Shown: positions 53,466 to 62,057, counted from the first letter of the stretch. The stretch: 64,000 nt of DNA from a bacterium (GCA_004562395.1 SFQY01000004.1:1-64000), one strand, 5' to 3'. The notes: generated from the sequence alone by a model not told the origin. A program made the numbers and translations.

Positions 53466-53498
53466 ATGAAAAAGATGAAGTTGAATCGTTTGTCTTAA
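53466..53498 (+). pseudogene. Ten-codon frame with strong ribosome site, possible lost lipoprotein gene start
   Basis: AGAGGAGAGG precedes ATG and a frame coding MKKMKLNRLS, then a stop. The sequence resembles the first residues of lipoprotein signal peptides of binding proteins. Nothing like the remainder follows; instead a GCGTTTTCGAT operator-like box (53563-53573) and a repeat element are found. It may be a truncated transporter gene or a small leader peptide. Confidence 0.3.
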
Positions 53499-53624
53499 TT
53501 GTACCCGGAAGATATTAAGGAAAAAAGTGGGAAAGTTTTAAGTTCCTGTGAAGTTGTGTGAAGCGTTTTCGATACCCCGGGCAATAGGCGGCGCCCGGCA
53601 TGGAGAAATCAGATACCAAGATAA

Positions 53625-53950
53625 TGTGCATATCCGCTTCGCTCCGCTGCCTGATAAATTGGTGTTTGCAGAGATGTTTCGTAGGGCTTATGTCATGACC
53701 CCGCCGACCCGCCGCGAGTTTCCTATCGGTTGGTTGAACGGAAAATGGCTCGTTCATGCCGTAGGGCTTATGGCTCGCCCCCGCCAAAACGTAACTTTTT
53801 TCTGGCAATTCCGTTGAATACTCCCTGGTCAAAAATCGGGACCTGGTCGGCGGGGTCATGACCCCGCCCTACGGTACATCCCGTCAAATTCGTAATGCGC
53901 CCCGTCAAACACCAATTTGTCGCCTTGCTGGGCGAAACCGATATGCATAT
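53625..53950. repeat. GATAAATTGGTGTTTG-family element, copy 3 (complete, 326 bp)
   Basis: The left terminus runs from TGTGCATATC (53625) to GATAAATTGGTGTTTG (53653-53668). The right terminus runs from CAAACACCAATTTGTC (53906-53921) to GATATGCATA, giving imperfect inverted repeats of about 45 bp. The interior holds CGTAGGGCTTATGTCATGAC and GGTCATGACCCCGCCCTACG arms. It aligns along its length with the reverse complement of copy 2 at 19942-20230. It fills the gap before the RpiR gene and has no credible coding frame. Confidence 0.85.
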
Positions 53951-53993
53951 CTCCATGAAGCAAAGCGCCTCCGGGTGGGCCGGAGGCGCTGGG

Positions 53994-54845
53994 CTATACA
54001 TGTTTTCCGGAGAGGGCGGCGGCGATGCGCTGGATGTTTTCCTCACTGGTCTCCGGGTTGCGGCGGCAGTATTCCTGGAACAGCACATCCATGACGATGA
54101 GCTGAGCCACCTTGGCGGGGACGGAGCCGAACTGGAAGGGGCTTTCGTTGGACCCGCAGCGCAGCACCACATCCGCCAGTTTGGCTGCCGGGGACTTGTT
54201 GAACCGGGTCACCAGCACGGTGCGGATGCCCCGGCTTCTGGCCAGCTCCAGCACCTGAAGGCCGCTGGTAGTGGCGCCGGAATAGGAGAACAGCACGATC
54301 ACTTCCTCCAACCCCATGGTGGCCGTGGCGGACATCTGGCTGTGGGAGTCGGAGACGGCGCAGAATTTGCCCGTGACGGTGGAGAACAGGTGGGCGCACT
54401 CCTGGGCCATGATCATACTGCCGCCGGAGCCGATGCACATGACCCGGGGGGCGGATTCGAACATCTCCACGGCCCGCAGCACCTGCTTCGGCTCCACCAG
54501 CTCGATGGTCTGGCGGATGGCGTCGGTGGCAAGCCTGCCCACCTGGGCGCAGCGGCCCTCCAGAGTGTCCGGGGATTCCTCCCGGGGCTTCCTGTCCGGC
54601 CCGGCGCCGGAGACGGAATGCTTTGCCAGCTCGATCTTAAAGGCGTTGAAGCCCTTCAGCTTCAGACTCCGGCAGAACCGGGAGACGGTGGCCTCCGCTA
54701 CCCCGCACTCCTCCGCCAGCTGGGTAATGGACATGAACTGCACCTGGTTATGCTGGGCCAGCACGAAGTCCGCCACCTTCCGCTCGGCGGCGGTCAGGTG
54801 GTAATAGGCGGCGTGGATACGCTCCAGGATGTTGTGCTCTTCCAT
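53994..54845 (-). CDS. RpiR/MurR-family transcriptional regulator
   Basis: This 283-residue protein has an N-terminal HTH_6 domain (residues 1-75, with LAEECGVAEATVSRFCRSL) and a SIS sugar-phosphate-binding domain (about residues 110-245, with VMCIGSGGSMIMAQ and VLFSYSGATTSGLQVLELA). RpiR proteins often control sialic-acid and amino-sugar genes, sensing a phosphorylated sugar. It lies 36 bp downstream of the GlcNAc 2-epimerase gene in the same direction, with the sialic-acid transporter and lyase genes across the divergent region, and is the best candidate regulator of the locus. Confidence 0.92.
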   Translation of the reverse strand: MEEHNILERIHAAYYHLTAAERKVADFVLAQHNQVQFMSITQLAEECGVAEATVSRFCRSLKLKGFNAFKIELAKHSVSGAGPDRKPREESPDTLEGRCAQVGRLATDAIRQTIELVEPKQVLRAVEMFESAPRVMCIGSGGSMIMAQECAHLFSTVTGKFCAVSDSHSQMSATATMGLEEVIVLFSYSGATTSGLQVLELARSRGIRTVLVTRFNKSPAAKLADVVLRCGSNESPFQFGSVPAKVAQLIVMDVLFQEYCRRNPETSEENIQRIAAALSGKHV

Positions 54846-54881
54846 TTCCGTTCTCCTCTCTCAGGCGGGGGACTCTCTTTC

Positions 54882-56081
54882 TTACTGCTCCAGAATCTGG
54901 GACATCATCTGGTCCACCAGGATCAGGCAGCGGGGCACATGGAAGGGACCCTTGAAGGTAGAGCCCTTGCAGGCGGGCTGGGTGGGCTTGCCGTCCCGGC
55001 GCAGGTAACCGTACCACTCGCCGTACTCGTCGGCGAAGTAGGTCTTGCAGTAATCCAGCACCTGGCTGAAGATATCCAGATATTTTTCGTCCCTGGTGTC
55101 CCGGTAGATCATCAGGGAGGCGATGAGAGCCTCGTTGTGGGGCCACCACAGCTTCATGTCGTGCTCGTAGGCCTCGGGGGGATTGCCCAGGCAGTCCATG
55201 AAGTACAGGATGCCGCCGTACTCCTTGTCCCAGCCCATGGAGAAGGCCATGTCAAAGACGTTGACGGCTTTGGCGTGGAGCTCAGCGTTGCCGGTTTCGT
55301 TGGCGTAGTCCATCAGGAACCAGCTGCACTCAATGTCGTGGCCGGGGTTGACCATCCGGCCCTCGGTGATGTCCAGACGGGGGGTGCCATCGGGAGCCAC
55401 GTTCTCCAGGGTGCAGTGAAGGTCCGGCTTCACGTGGTAGCGGAAGATGTTGTCGATGCACTCCTTGGCCCGGGCGTCGTAGAGGTCCTTCATCTCCGGG
55501 TCCACCCGCTTCATGACACCGGTGACGTTCAGGATGATCATGGGAATGCCCAGGGCGCGGCCGGTCCGGGTCTCGGGAATGGTCTTGGGGCCCATGCCGG
55601 TGGGGTCGGGCATGCCGTGGTTCAGGTTCCAGTACAGGTCATAGGCCCGGCGGGCACGCTCCAGATGCTCCTTCTCCCCGGTGATGCCGTAATACTCGGC
55701 ATTGGCCAGGCAGTAGAAGGCTTCACTGAAGCAGTAGCGGCGCTGCCGCAGAGGCTGGCCGTCCCCGGTAACGGTGAAATACAGCCGTCCGCCGGCGGCA
55801 CGGTTGACGCAGTGGTCCTCCAGGAAATCAATGCAGCTCTTGGAGGCCTCCAGCCACTCCTTGCGCACGCCGTAGACGTGGCACAGGTAGGCGTAGGTCC
55901 AGCCGCAGCGGCCCTGCATCCACACGCTCTTGTCGGTGGAGTAGATCTTGCCCTTCCGGTCCAGGCAGGTGTAGATGCCGCCGTGGACATGGTCCATGCC
56001 GTTTTTCAGCCAGAAATCCGCCACGCCCTCCAGCTGCTGGCGGACCCACTGCTGCTGGGCAATCATTTTTTCACGGTCCAT
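54882..56081 (-). CDS. N-acylglucosamine 2-epimerase (AGE/RenBP family)
   Basis: This 399-residue (alpha/alpha)6-barrel enzyme interconverts N-acetylmannosamine and N-acetylglucosamine. Visible features are HGGIYTCLDRKGKIY near residue 33, WMQGRCGWTYAYL near residue 53, NPGHDIECSWFLMDY near residue 246, MKLWWPHNEAL and the closing KGSTFKGPFHVPR with the catalytic His. The KGPFHVPR ending fits GlcNAc 2-epimerase better than cellobiose 2-epimerase. It would replace the kinase/epimerase pair NanK/NanE in sialic-acid breakdown, giving free GlcNAc. It is followed by the RpiR gene. Cellobiose 2-epimerase remains an alternative. Confidence 0.88.
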   Translation of the reverse strand: MDREKMIAQQQWVRQQLEGVADFWLKNGMDHVHGGIYTCLDRKGKIYSTDKSVWMQGRCGWTYAYLCHVYGVRKEWLEASKSCIDFLEDHCVNRAAGGRLYFTVTGDGQPLRQRRYCFSEAFYCLANAEYYGITGEKEHLERARRAYDLYWNLNHGMPDPTGMGPKTIPETRTGRALGIPMIILNVTGVMKRVDPEMKDLYDARAKECIDNIFRYHVKPDLHCTLENVAPDGTPRLDITEGRMVNPGHDIECSWFLMDYANETGNAELHAKAVNVFDMAFSMGWDKEYGGILYFMDCLGNPPEAYEHDMKLWWPHNEALIASLMIYRDTRDEKYLDIFSQVLDYCKTYFADEYGEWYGYLRRDGKPTQPACKGSTFKGPFHVPRCLILVDQMMSQILEQ

Positions 56082-56163
56082 AGGTGATTCCTCCTAAATA
56101 AAGAGTAAAGATATATGTATTTCCGGCGCTGTCCTCCTTCGGCGGAAAACGGCGCTTTTTGCT

Positions 56164-56192
56164 ATCATACCATTCCTGAAAAGAAATTTCAA
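56164..56192 (-). promoter_or_regulatory. Promoter of the epimerase-RpiR unit
   Basis: On the minus strand TTGAAA (56187-56192) and TATGAT (56164-56169) are 17 bp apart, about 83 bp upstream of the epimerase ATG. Confidence 0.65.
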
Positions 56193-56214
56193 TCCAAATC
56201 AAAACCGGAAACGG

Positions 56215-56535
56215 AACGATTCAGTCGTGGCAGAGCGTTTCACGTAAATGATCGTTTACGCTCCAAAACCTTCCCCCTCGGGGGAAGGTGCTTAAGTAGC
56301 GCACACTGGGGCGGATGAGGGGCTAGCGTGTCGAATTTTTCTCCGTACCAAAACAGAAGTACAAGGTCGAAAGTATCCCCTTTTATCGTTACCACCTCAG
56401 AAATTTCTACGTTCTCCCCTCATCCGTCACGGCTTCGCCGTGCCACCTTCCCCCGAGGGGGAAGGTTTTGGAGAGCGTCTGTTGCTGCGCGAAACGATCC
56501 TTTATGTGAGAAATTTCGGGTACGACTGAATCGTT
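56215..56535. repeat. GATCGTTT-family element with extended termini, 321 bp
   Basis: AACGATTCAGTCGT (56215-56228) and ACGACTGAATCGTT (56522-56535) are outer inverted repeats. CGTAAATGATCGTTTACGC (56243-56261) and GCGCGAAACGATCCTTTATG (56487-56506) are the usual termini. A perfect 28-bp inverted pair starting CCAAAACCTTCCCCCTCGGG lies inside at 56263-56290 and 56444-56471. It separates the epimerase gene from the divergent DUF624 gene and has no coding frame. Confidence 0.8.
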
Positions 56536-56620
56536 ACCCGGAAGCGAAGTTTCCTCGCTGATCAAACCCGTCGGTACACCGATTGCAGGGACAGTATTCC
56601 GCCCAGGGGCGGAAAAGGCC

Positions 56621-56649
56621 GTGACAGAAGGGAAAATCTGTGCTATACT
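56621..56649 (+). promoter_or_regulatory. Promoter of the DUF624 gene
   Basis: GTGACA (56621-56626) and TATACT (56644-56649) are 17 bp apart, 29 bp before the ATG at 56679. Confidence 0.55.
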
Positions 56650-56678
56650 GGTCCAAAATACAAACCGGAGGGATCGCC

Positions 56679-57296
56679 ATGTTTTCCAAACTCTTCAACC
56701 CTGACAACGGCCTGATGATCGCCATGACCCAGGTCACGGACTGCATTTTCCTGAGCCTGTTCTGGCTGGTGGGCTGCTTTCCTGTGGTGACCGTGGGAGC
56801 CTCCTTCGCCGCGCTGTACGACGCATCCTTCCGGGCCTTCCGCCGGGGAGAGAAGCATTCCTGGCGGCGGTTCTGGAGCGTCTTCCGGACAAACCTCAGG
56901 GGCGGGATCCTGCCCACGGCTGTTTTCCTCGCTGCTTTCTGCTGCCTGGTCTGGCTGATGGTGAAGCTGTGGAACGCGGCGGCCACGGGAGCGATGCCCT
57001 GGATGGCCTTTTCCGCCGGAGCCCTGGTGGGGGTGCTGGCACTGGGGATCCTCAGCGTGCTGTTTCCGGTGCTGTCCCGGTTTGAGAACAGCTTCGCCGG
57101 GCTGCTGAAAAACACGGTGCTGCTGGCTTTGGCTAACCTGCCCCGAACCCTGGCCCTGGGCATTGTCAATGCCGCGGCTGTGCTGCTTTGCGCCCGGTTT
57201 ATTTTCCCACTGTTCTTCCTGCCGTCCCTGGCCGCCCTGGTGGGAAGCCTCTTTTTGGAGCCCATGTTCCGGCCCTACATGCAGCAGGAAGCGTAA
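56679..57296 (+). CDS. YesL/DUF624 membrane protein
   Basis: This 205-residue protein has about five membrane helices and the DUF624 start pattern FSKLFNPDNGLMIAMTQVTDC, with FWLVGCFPVVTVGASFAALYD near residue 27. YesL-type proteins are regularly encoded beside ABC sugar transporters of the MsmE/LplA group in Firmicutes and probably assist their assembly or work in uptake. That fits the transporter at 58641-61964. The ATG at 56679 follows CGGAGGG; the frame upstream to 56640 has no function. Confidence 0.85.
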   Translation: MFSKLFNPDNGLMIAMTQVTDCIFLSLFWLVGCFPVVTVGASFAALYDASFRAFRRGEKHSWRRFWSVFRTNLRGGILPTAVFLAAFCCLVWLMVKLWNAAATGAMPWMAFSAGALVGVLALGILSVLFPVLSRFENSFAGLLKNTVLLALANLPRTLALGIVNAAAVLLCARFIFPLFFLPSLAALVGSLFLEPMFRPYMQQEA

Positions 57297-57372
57297 TATC
57301 GTCCACCGAGGGGGGAAGGCTGCGGGTACAGCGCGAAACAATCCTCCCGCTGCGCTTAAGTCCATAAGCGCC

Positions 57373-58029
57373 TTATACCATTTGCGGTACCATTTCGGCC
57401 AACGCCTCCGCCAGAGAGGCGTGGCCTTTTTTTGTCAGGTGCATATAGTCCACGTGGTTGAATTCACAGCCCAGCTTCCCCGCGTCCAGGAAGCGGACGC
57501 CCATCAGGCCGCACTGCTCTTTATAATAATGAGCCAGCTTTTGGGACTTGGCCACACAGCCGGAGCCCATGGTCTCCGCCACAGGGCTGCTCAGCATTTC
57601 CTCCCCGATGGGAGGCGGGGCGATGACCAGAATGTTGGGCTTTCCGCCGCTCCAGCAGTCGGTGTCCATGGCCTTTTTCACCAGCCGGGCCATGCCGATG
57701 GCGATGCAGCCGGCGCTGGCATAAAACCGGTCCTTGGTATCGTTGGTGCCCAGCATGATGATCAGCAGATCCACGGTTTCGTGGCTTTTCAGGCAGGGAT
57801 AGATGTAGTCCAGGGCGTTGAGCCCCTCGTGGATGGGATCGTCAAAGCAGGTGGTGCGGCCGGAGAGACCCTCCTCGGTGACCAGGTAGTCTTCTCCCAG
57901 AGCCTTCTGCAGCAGCCGGGTCCAGCGCTCGTCTTCATTAAAACGGATGCCGCCGTCGGCGCAGTCCGACGGGTCGGCACAGTAGCCGTGGGTGTTGGAG
58001 TCGCCAAAGCAGACGATGTGTTTTTTCAT
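57373..58029 (-). CDS. SGNH/GDSL esterase, candidate sugar O-acetylesterase
   Basis: This 218-residue protein has IVCFGDSNTHG with the nucleophile Ser11, GLSGRTT with the oxyanion Gly, MLGTNDTKDRF with Asn near residue 94, and DYMHLTKKGHASLA with the catalytic Asp and His near residues 195-200. It belongs to the arylesterase/acetylesterase branch of SGNH hydrolases and has no signal peptide. Within a sialic-acid locus it may remove O-acetyl groups from imported sialic acid, but the sequence does not prove the substrate. It converges with the DUF624 gene, with a short repeat-like gap between. Confidence 0.85.
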   Translation of the reverse strand: MKKHIVCFGDSNTHGYCADPSDCADGGIRFNEDERWTRLLQKALGEDYLVTEEGLSGRTTCFDDPIHEGLNALDYIYPCLKSHETVDLLIIMLGTNDTKDRFYASAGCIAIGMARLVKKAMDTDCWSGGKPNILVIAPPPIGEEMLSSPVAETMGSGCVAKSQKLAHYYKEQCGLMGVRFLDAGKLGCEFNHVDYMHLTKKGHASLAEALAEMVPQMV

Positions 58030-58064
58030 GATGTTCCCTCTTTTCAGGGCCGGTCATTGGGGAA

Positions 58065-58430
58065 TGTGCACATCGGGTTCACTCAGCGAAGCGATTAATT
58101 GGTGTTTGTATAGATGACGGTGGAACAATGCCTTCCCCCGGGGGGAAGGGGGACCGCGAAGCGGTGGATGAGGAACGGCGACACCTTACCATTTGCAATG
58201 CAGTCAATTCAAACGGTACAGACTTTTCCAATGTACCTTTTTAACGAAATGCATACAAATATGGAACATATCGCCGTTCCTCATCCGCCCCAGTGTGCGC
58301 ACTGGGGAAAAAACGGCTTTTTCTATAGCATAACATTTTTTCCCGGAGCGTCAAGGGCAGAGGGCCACTTTCGTCACAGTGCAAAAAAACAGACTCCGTT
58401 TCTTGTATAAAATGGAAAAAGTTTTCATAA
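58065..58430. repeat. GATAAATTGGTGTTTG-family terminus and repeat-rich gap
   Basis: TGTGCACATCGGGTTCAC runs into ATTAATTGGTGTTTG (58094-58108), matching the left terminus of copy 3, and then into GATGACGG and CCTTCCCCCGGGGGGAAGGG as in the copy at the window start. A CAGTGTGCGCACTGG palindrome near 58300 recalls the 9244-9397 family. The opposite terminus was not found. No gene is visible in 58030-58460. Confidence 0.6.
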
Positions 58431-58464
58431 ATGACAGATGCGAAAAAAATTTTCAAAAAAGCCG

Positions 58465-58493
58465 TTGACTTTAACAAAGTACTGGTGTAATAT
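58465..58493 (+). promoter_or_regulatory. Promoter of the sugar-binding-protein operon
   Basis: TTGACT (58465-58470) and TAATAT (58488-58493) are 17 bp apart. A leader of nearly 150 bases precedes the ATG at 58641. AAGTTTTCATAAATGAC just upstream may be an operator. Confidence 0.7.
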
Positions 58494-58640
58494 GGATCCT
58501 GGAAATGGACGATCCTACAAGAAGTTCCAGAAAAAGGACGGTTCCGTTCCGGTATCCCCCCGGTGGGGGAGCATCCCATTCCGGCTTTCCCGGCACCGTG
58601 CCGTGATTGCATATCAGAATTTTTGCTAGGAGGAAACACA

Positions 58641-59966
58641 ATGAAGAAGATGATCGCGCTTCTGCTGGCTCTGGTCATGGTCGTGGGTCTGTGCGCCTGC
58701 TCCGTGGAAAAGACTCAGGAAACCAAGCCCGCCGAGACTCAGGCTGCCGCTCCTGCCGAGACCCAGGCTGCCGCTCCCGAGGCTGCTCCCGTTGAGATCT
58801 CCCTGTGGACCTATCCCATCGGTAAGTGGACCGACGAGGCTACCGTGTCCGCTCTGCTGGCAGACTTCAATGCCGCCTATCCCAACATCACCGTCAAGGT
58901 CGAGTACCTGGACTACACCAATGGTGACGACAAGGTCAACACCGCCATCGAAGGCGGCCAGGCTCCCGACATCGTCATGGAAGGACCCGAGCGTCTGATC
59001 GCCAACTGGGGCGCCAAGGGCCTGATGGTCGACCTGAAGGACATCGTTCCTGCCGGTACCTATGATTCCATCATCGCTTCCTGCACCAGCGCCAATGGTG
59101 AAGTCTACGAAATGCCCGTCTGTATGATCGCTCACTGCATGGCCATCAACCGCGACGTGTTCGAGGCTGCCGATGCTCTGCAGTACCTGAACGAGGAGAC
59201 CCACACCTGGAACTCTGTCGATGACTTCTTCAAGGCTGTTCAGGCCGTTTATGATGCCGGTAACGAGTACGTCGGCACCATCTACTGCGGCGGCCAGGGC
59301 GGCGACCAGGGCACCCGCGCTCTGATCACCAACATCGGCGGCGGCACCTACGCCAACGCCGAGCATACCGCGTATACTTACGCTTCTCAGGAGAACGCCG
59401 AGGGCCTGGCCAGACTCTATGCCCAGGACGGCATCAACTTCGATACCGCTATCGTCGCTTCCGATGAGATCCAGAACTTCGTCAACGGCACCTTCCAGAT
59501 GGCCTTCTGCTGGAACATCAGCCAGGAAGTCAACAATGCTGACGCTCTGACCTTCGATGTCCTGCCCATGGCCTTCCCCTCCGACACCACTCCCTCCCTG
59601 CAGGGCGGTATCTGGGGCTTCGGCATCTTCAACAACGGCGATGATGCCAAGATCGAGGCTGCCAAGACCTTCATCAAGTTCATGACCGAGGACGATGCCC
59701 AGTACACCAAGGCTGTTGAGGCCACCACCTTCGCTCCTGTCCGTGACGTGGAAGGCGTTTATGCCACCAACGAGCTGTTCCCCGAGTACTCCCTGCTGAG
59801 CCCCCTGATGGGTGACTACTACCAGATCACCAAGGGTTGGACCCAGGCCCGTACCGAGTGGTGGAACATGCTGCAGCGTGTGGACGCTTCCGACGGCTCC
59901 GTCGAGGCGATCCTGGCTGAGATGACCACTGCGCAGGATGCAGCCAATGCTGCTGCTGCCGAATAA
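58641..59966 (+). CDS. Sugar ABC transporter substrate-binding lipoprotein (SBP_bac_1 family)
   Basis: This 441-residue lipoprotein has a signal ending in the lipobox GLCAC (Cys near residue 20). A linker with two AAPAETQ repeats precedes a cluster-D binding fold with ISLWTYPIGKW near the start. VNTAIEGGQAPDIVMEG lies near residue 96, and YQITKGWTQARTEWWNMLQ is near the end. It binds sugar for the two permeases downstream. The lyase and epimerase genes suggest sialic acid or ManNAc as ligand. Codon choice is more uniform than in its neighbours, as in highly expressed genes. AGGAGG lies seven bases before the ATG. Confidence 0.9.
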   Translation: MKKMIALLLALVMVVGLCACSVEKTQETKPAETQAAAPAETQAAAPEAAPVEISLWTYPIGKWTDEATVSALLADFNAAYPNITVKVEYLDYTNGDDKVNTAIEGGQAPDIVMEGPERLIANWGAKGLMVDLKDIVPAGTYDSIIASCTSANGEVYEMPVCMIAHCMAINRDVFEAADALQYLNEETHTWNSVDDFFKAVQAVYDAGNEYVGTIYCGGQGGDQGTRALITNIGGGTYANAEHTAYTYASQENAEGLARLYAQDGINFDTAIVASDEIQNFVNGTFQMAFCWNISQEVNNADALTFDVLPMAFPSDTTPSLQGGIWGFGIFNNGDDAKIEAAKTFIKFMTEDDAQYTKAVEATTFAPVRDVEGVYATNELFPEYSLLSPLMGDYYQITKGWTQARTEWWNMLQRVDASDGSVEAILAEMTTAQDAANAAAAE

Positions 59967-59998
59967 ATTCAAAGGCGCAGAAAAGCAAATCGCTAAAA

Positions 59999-60034
59999 AA
60001 AGCCCCTTCCCTTCCGAGGGGAGGGGCATTTTTT
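59999..60034 (+). terminator. Leaky terminator between binding-protein and permease genes
   Basis: GCCCCTTCCC (60002-60011) pairs with GGGGAGGGGC (60018-60027) around TTCCGA, with an A-run before and ATTTTTT after. It would lower permease expression relative to the binding protein. Confidence 0.8.
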
Positions 60035-60121
60035 AGGTAAGAAGTAAGAGAGAATAGGGAATAGATCACTTTTTCACGATTCACTTTTACCGATTACTTC
60101 AAATTTGAGAGGGGGATCTCC

Positions 60122-61033
60122 TTGGCAAAGAATAACGTTCAATACAGCAAAAAGCAGCGCAGGCTGGTCATGCAGGAGAACATTGCCGCCTACCTGTTTA
60201 TGCTGCCCTTCCTGATCTTCTTTGTGGGTTTTGTGCTGTATCCCATGATCATGTGTGTCTACACCAGCTTCTTTGATGCCACCATGGGACGCGAGGACAT
60301 TTTCATCGGTCTGAAAAACTACAAAGACCTGTTCCAGGATGGTGTGTTCTGGATCGCGCTGAAGAACACCATGCTCATCGTTGTGGTTTCCGTCCCGATC
60401 ACCTGCATCTTCTCGCTGTGGGTGGCCTCCGCCATCAGCAAGATGCCCGTGGCTGCCACCTCCGCTTTCCGCTGCATCTTCTACCTGCCTGTGGTCACCG
60501 GCTCTGTGGCCGTCACCATGGTCTGGAAGTGGATGTTCAACAATTACTATGGCATTTTCAACTACCTGGGCAAGGACGTTCTGGGGGTTCTGGATAAGAA
60601 CATCAACTGGCTGGGCGATGAAAAGTATGCCCTGTGGTGCATTATCCTGATCCTGCTGACCACCTCCGTGGGCCAGCCCATCGTGCTGTATGTCTCCGCC
60701 CTGGACAATGTGGACAGGTCTCTGGTGGAAGCCGCCGAAGTGGACGGCGCCACTCCCAAGCAGGCCTTCTGGAAGATCAAGTGGCCCCAGATGATGCCCA
60801 CCACGTTGTACATCCTGGTCATCACCACCATCAACTCCTTCCAGTGCTTCGCTCTGATTCAGCTGCTGACCTCCGGCGGTCCCAAGAACTCCACAATGAC
60901 CATCATGTACTACATCTACTACAATGCCTTCAAGCTGTACAAGTACGGCTACGGCAATGCAATGGGTGTCATCCTGGCGATTATCATTGCCATCCTGTCC
61001 GCCATTCAGTTTAAGGCCGGACAGGAAAAGTGA
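60122..61033 (+). CDS. Sugar ABC transporter permease (MalF/UgpA-like)
   Basis: This 303-residue permease has six membrane helices and the cytoplasmic EAA loop (EAAEVDGATPKQAFWKIKWP, near residue 204). The start is a TTG at 60122 after GAGGGGGAT; no ATG lies close to a ribosome site. It forms a heterodimer with the permease encoded next. No ATPase gene is present in the locus, so a shared MsmK/UgpC-type ATPase elsewhere in the genome must power it, as is usual for such Firmicutes systems. Confidence 0.92.
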   Translation: MAKNNVQYSKKQRRLVMQENIAAYLFMLPFLIFFVGFVLYPMIMCVYTSFFDATMGREDIFIGLKNYKDLFQDGVFWIALKNTMLIVVVSVPITCIFSLWVASAISKMPVAATSAFRCIFYLPVVTGSVAVTMVWKWMFNNYYGIFNYLGKDVLGVLDKNINWLGDEKYALWCIILILLTTSVGQPIVLYVSALDNVDRSLVEAAEVDGATPKQAFWKIKWPQMMPTTLYILVITTINSFQCFALIQLLTSGGPKNSTMTIMYYIYYNAFKLYKYGYGNAMGVILAIIIAILSAIQFKAGQEK

Positions 61034-61049
61034 GGAAGGGGGCGCGAAT

Positions 61050-61964
61050 ATGAAGAACTTCAACCGACTGGATGCTGAGCAGCGCAGGGCCAAGATCTAC
61101 TCCGTATTCTCCTGGGTCCTGATCTGCGTGATCGCATTTACCTTCCTGTTCCCGCTGTACTGGATCATCACCGGTTCCTTTAAGACGAAGCAGGAGATCC
61201 TGTCCTCCACCCCTGTGTGGGTCCCCTCCGACTGGGTCATGACCAACTACCAGAACCTGATGAGCAAGCGCTCCGCGCCGCTGTTCTCGCTGTCTGCCTT
61301 TGGTTATACCATCACCGGCCCCACGGTTCCCGCCGCCATCCGCTGGCTGGTCAATACCGTGGTCATGTCCGTCAGCTCCATGCTGCTGACCTGCCTCACC
61401 GCCGCCATGGCAGGCTATGCTTTGGCCAAGAAGCGGTTCTACGGCAGAACGATCCTGTTCAGCCTCATCGTCTGCGCCATGGCTCTGCCCAAGCAGGTCA
61501 TCCTGATCCCCCTGCTGCGGGAAATGTCCGCCCTGGGCCTGTACGATACCATCTGGGCCGTCATCATCCCCATCGTGGGCTGGCCCTTCGGCGTGTTCCT
61601 GCTGAAGCAGTTCGCGGAAGGCATTCCCACGGAAATGGTGGAGGCCTGCCGGATCGACGGCGCTTCCGAGTGGCGCACCTTCACCGATGTCATGTTCCCC
61701 ATGATCAAGCCCGGTGTCGGCGCCTGCGCCATCTTCACCTTCATCAACTCCTGGAACGACTATTTCATGCAGTTGATCATGCTGATGGGCACCGATAAGC
61801 TGACCATCTCCGTCGGTATCGCCACCATGCAGGGTGAAAACTCCACGGACTTCGGCATCCTGATGGCCGGTTCCGCCCTGGCCTCCGTGCCTATCATCAT
61901 TGTGTTCCTGATCTTCCAGAAGTACTTCACCAAGGGCATCACCATGGGTGCGGTGAAGGGCTAA
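61050..61964 (+). CDS. Sugar ABC transporter permease (MalG/UgpE-like)
   Basis: This 304-residue permease has six membrane helices and the EAA loop near residue 195 (VEACRIDGASEWRTFTDVMF). It follows the N-terminal WIITGSFKTKQEI pattern of MalG-type proteins. The ATG at 61050 has GGAAGGGGG upstream; the longer frame back to 60924 is only overlap with the previous gene. It is 16 bp after the first permease gene and pairs with it. A hairpin-forming AT-rich stretch separates it from the lyase gene. Confidence 0.92.
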   Translation: MKNFNRLDAEQRRAKIYSVFSWVLICVIAFTFLFPLYWIITGSFKTKQEILSSTPVWVPSDWVMTNYQNLMSKRSAPLFSLSAFGYTITGPTVPAAIRWLVNTVVMSVSSMLLTCLTAAMAGYALAKKRFYGRTILFSLIVCAMALPKQVILIPLLREMSALGLYDTIWAVIIPIVGWPFGVFLLKQFAEGIPTEMVEACRIDGASEWRTFTDVMFPMIKPGVGACAIFTFINSWNDYFMQLIMLMGTDKLTISVGIATMQGENSTDFGILMAGSALASVPIIIVFLIFQKYFTKGITMGAVKG

Positions 61965-61978
61965 GCTGATCAAGAGAT

Positions 61979-62046
61979 AGGGAGATATAAGATATAAGAT
62001 ATTAGATATCTTGTATCTCCTATCTTATATCTAATATCTATATATA
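61979..62046. repeat. AT-rich GATATAAGATATAAG repeat forming a hairpin before the lyase gene
   Basis: Tandem heptamer-like units (GATATAA/GATATTA) are followed by their inverted copies. AGATATTAGATAT (61997-62009) pairs with ATATCTAATATCT (62027-62039) around a 17-base loop, ending 18 bases before the nanA ATG. The same units recur at 63157-63185 and 63331-63362. Confidence 0.65.
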
Positions 62047-62057
62047 GGGGTAATTTT

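Noticed and set aside
61979..62046. Riboswitch before nanA
   Set aside because: The AT-rich hairpin has no recognisable aptamer core and the same units occur outside gene leaders.
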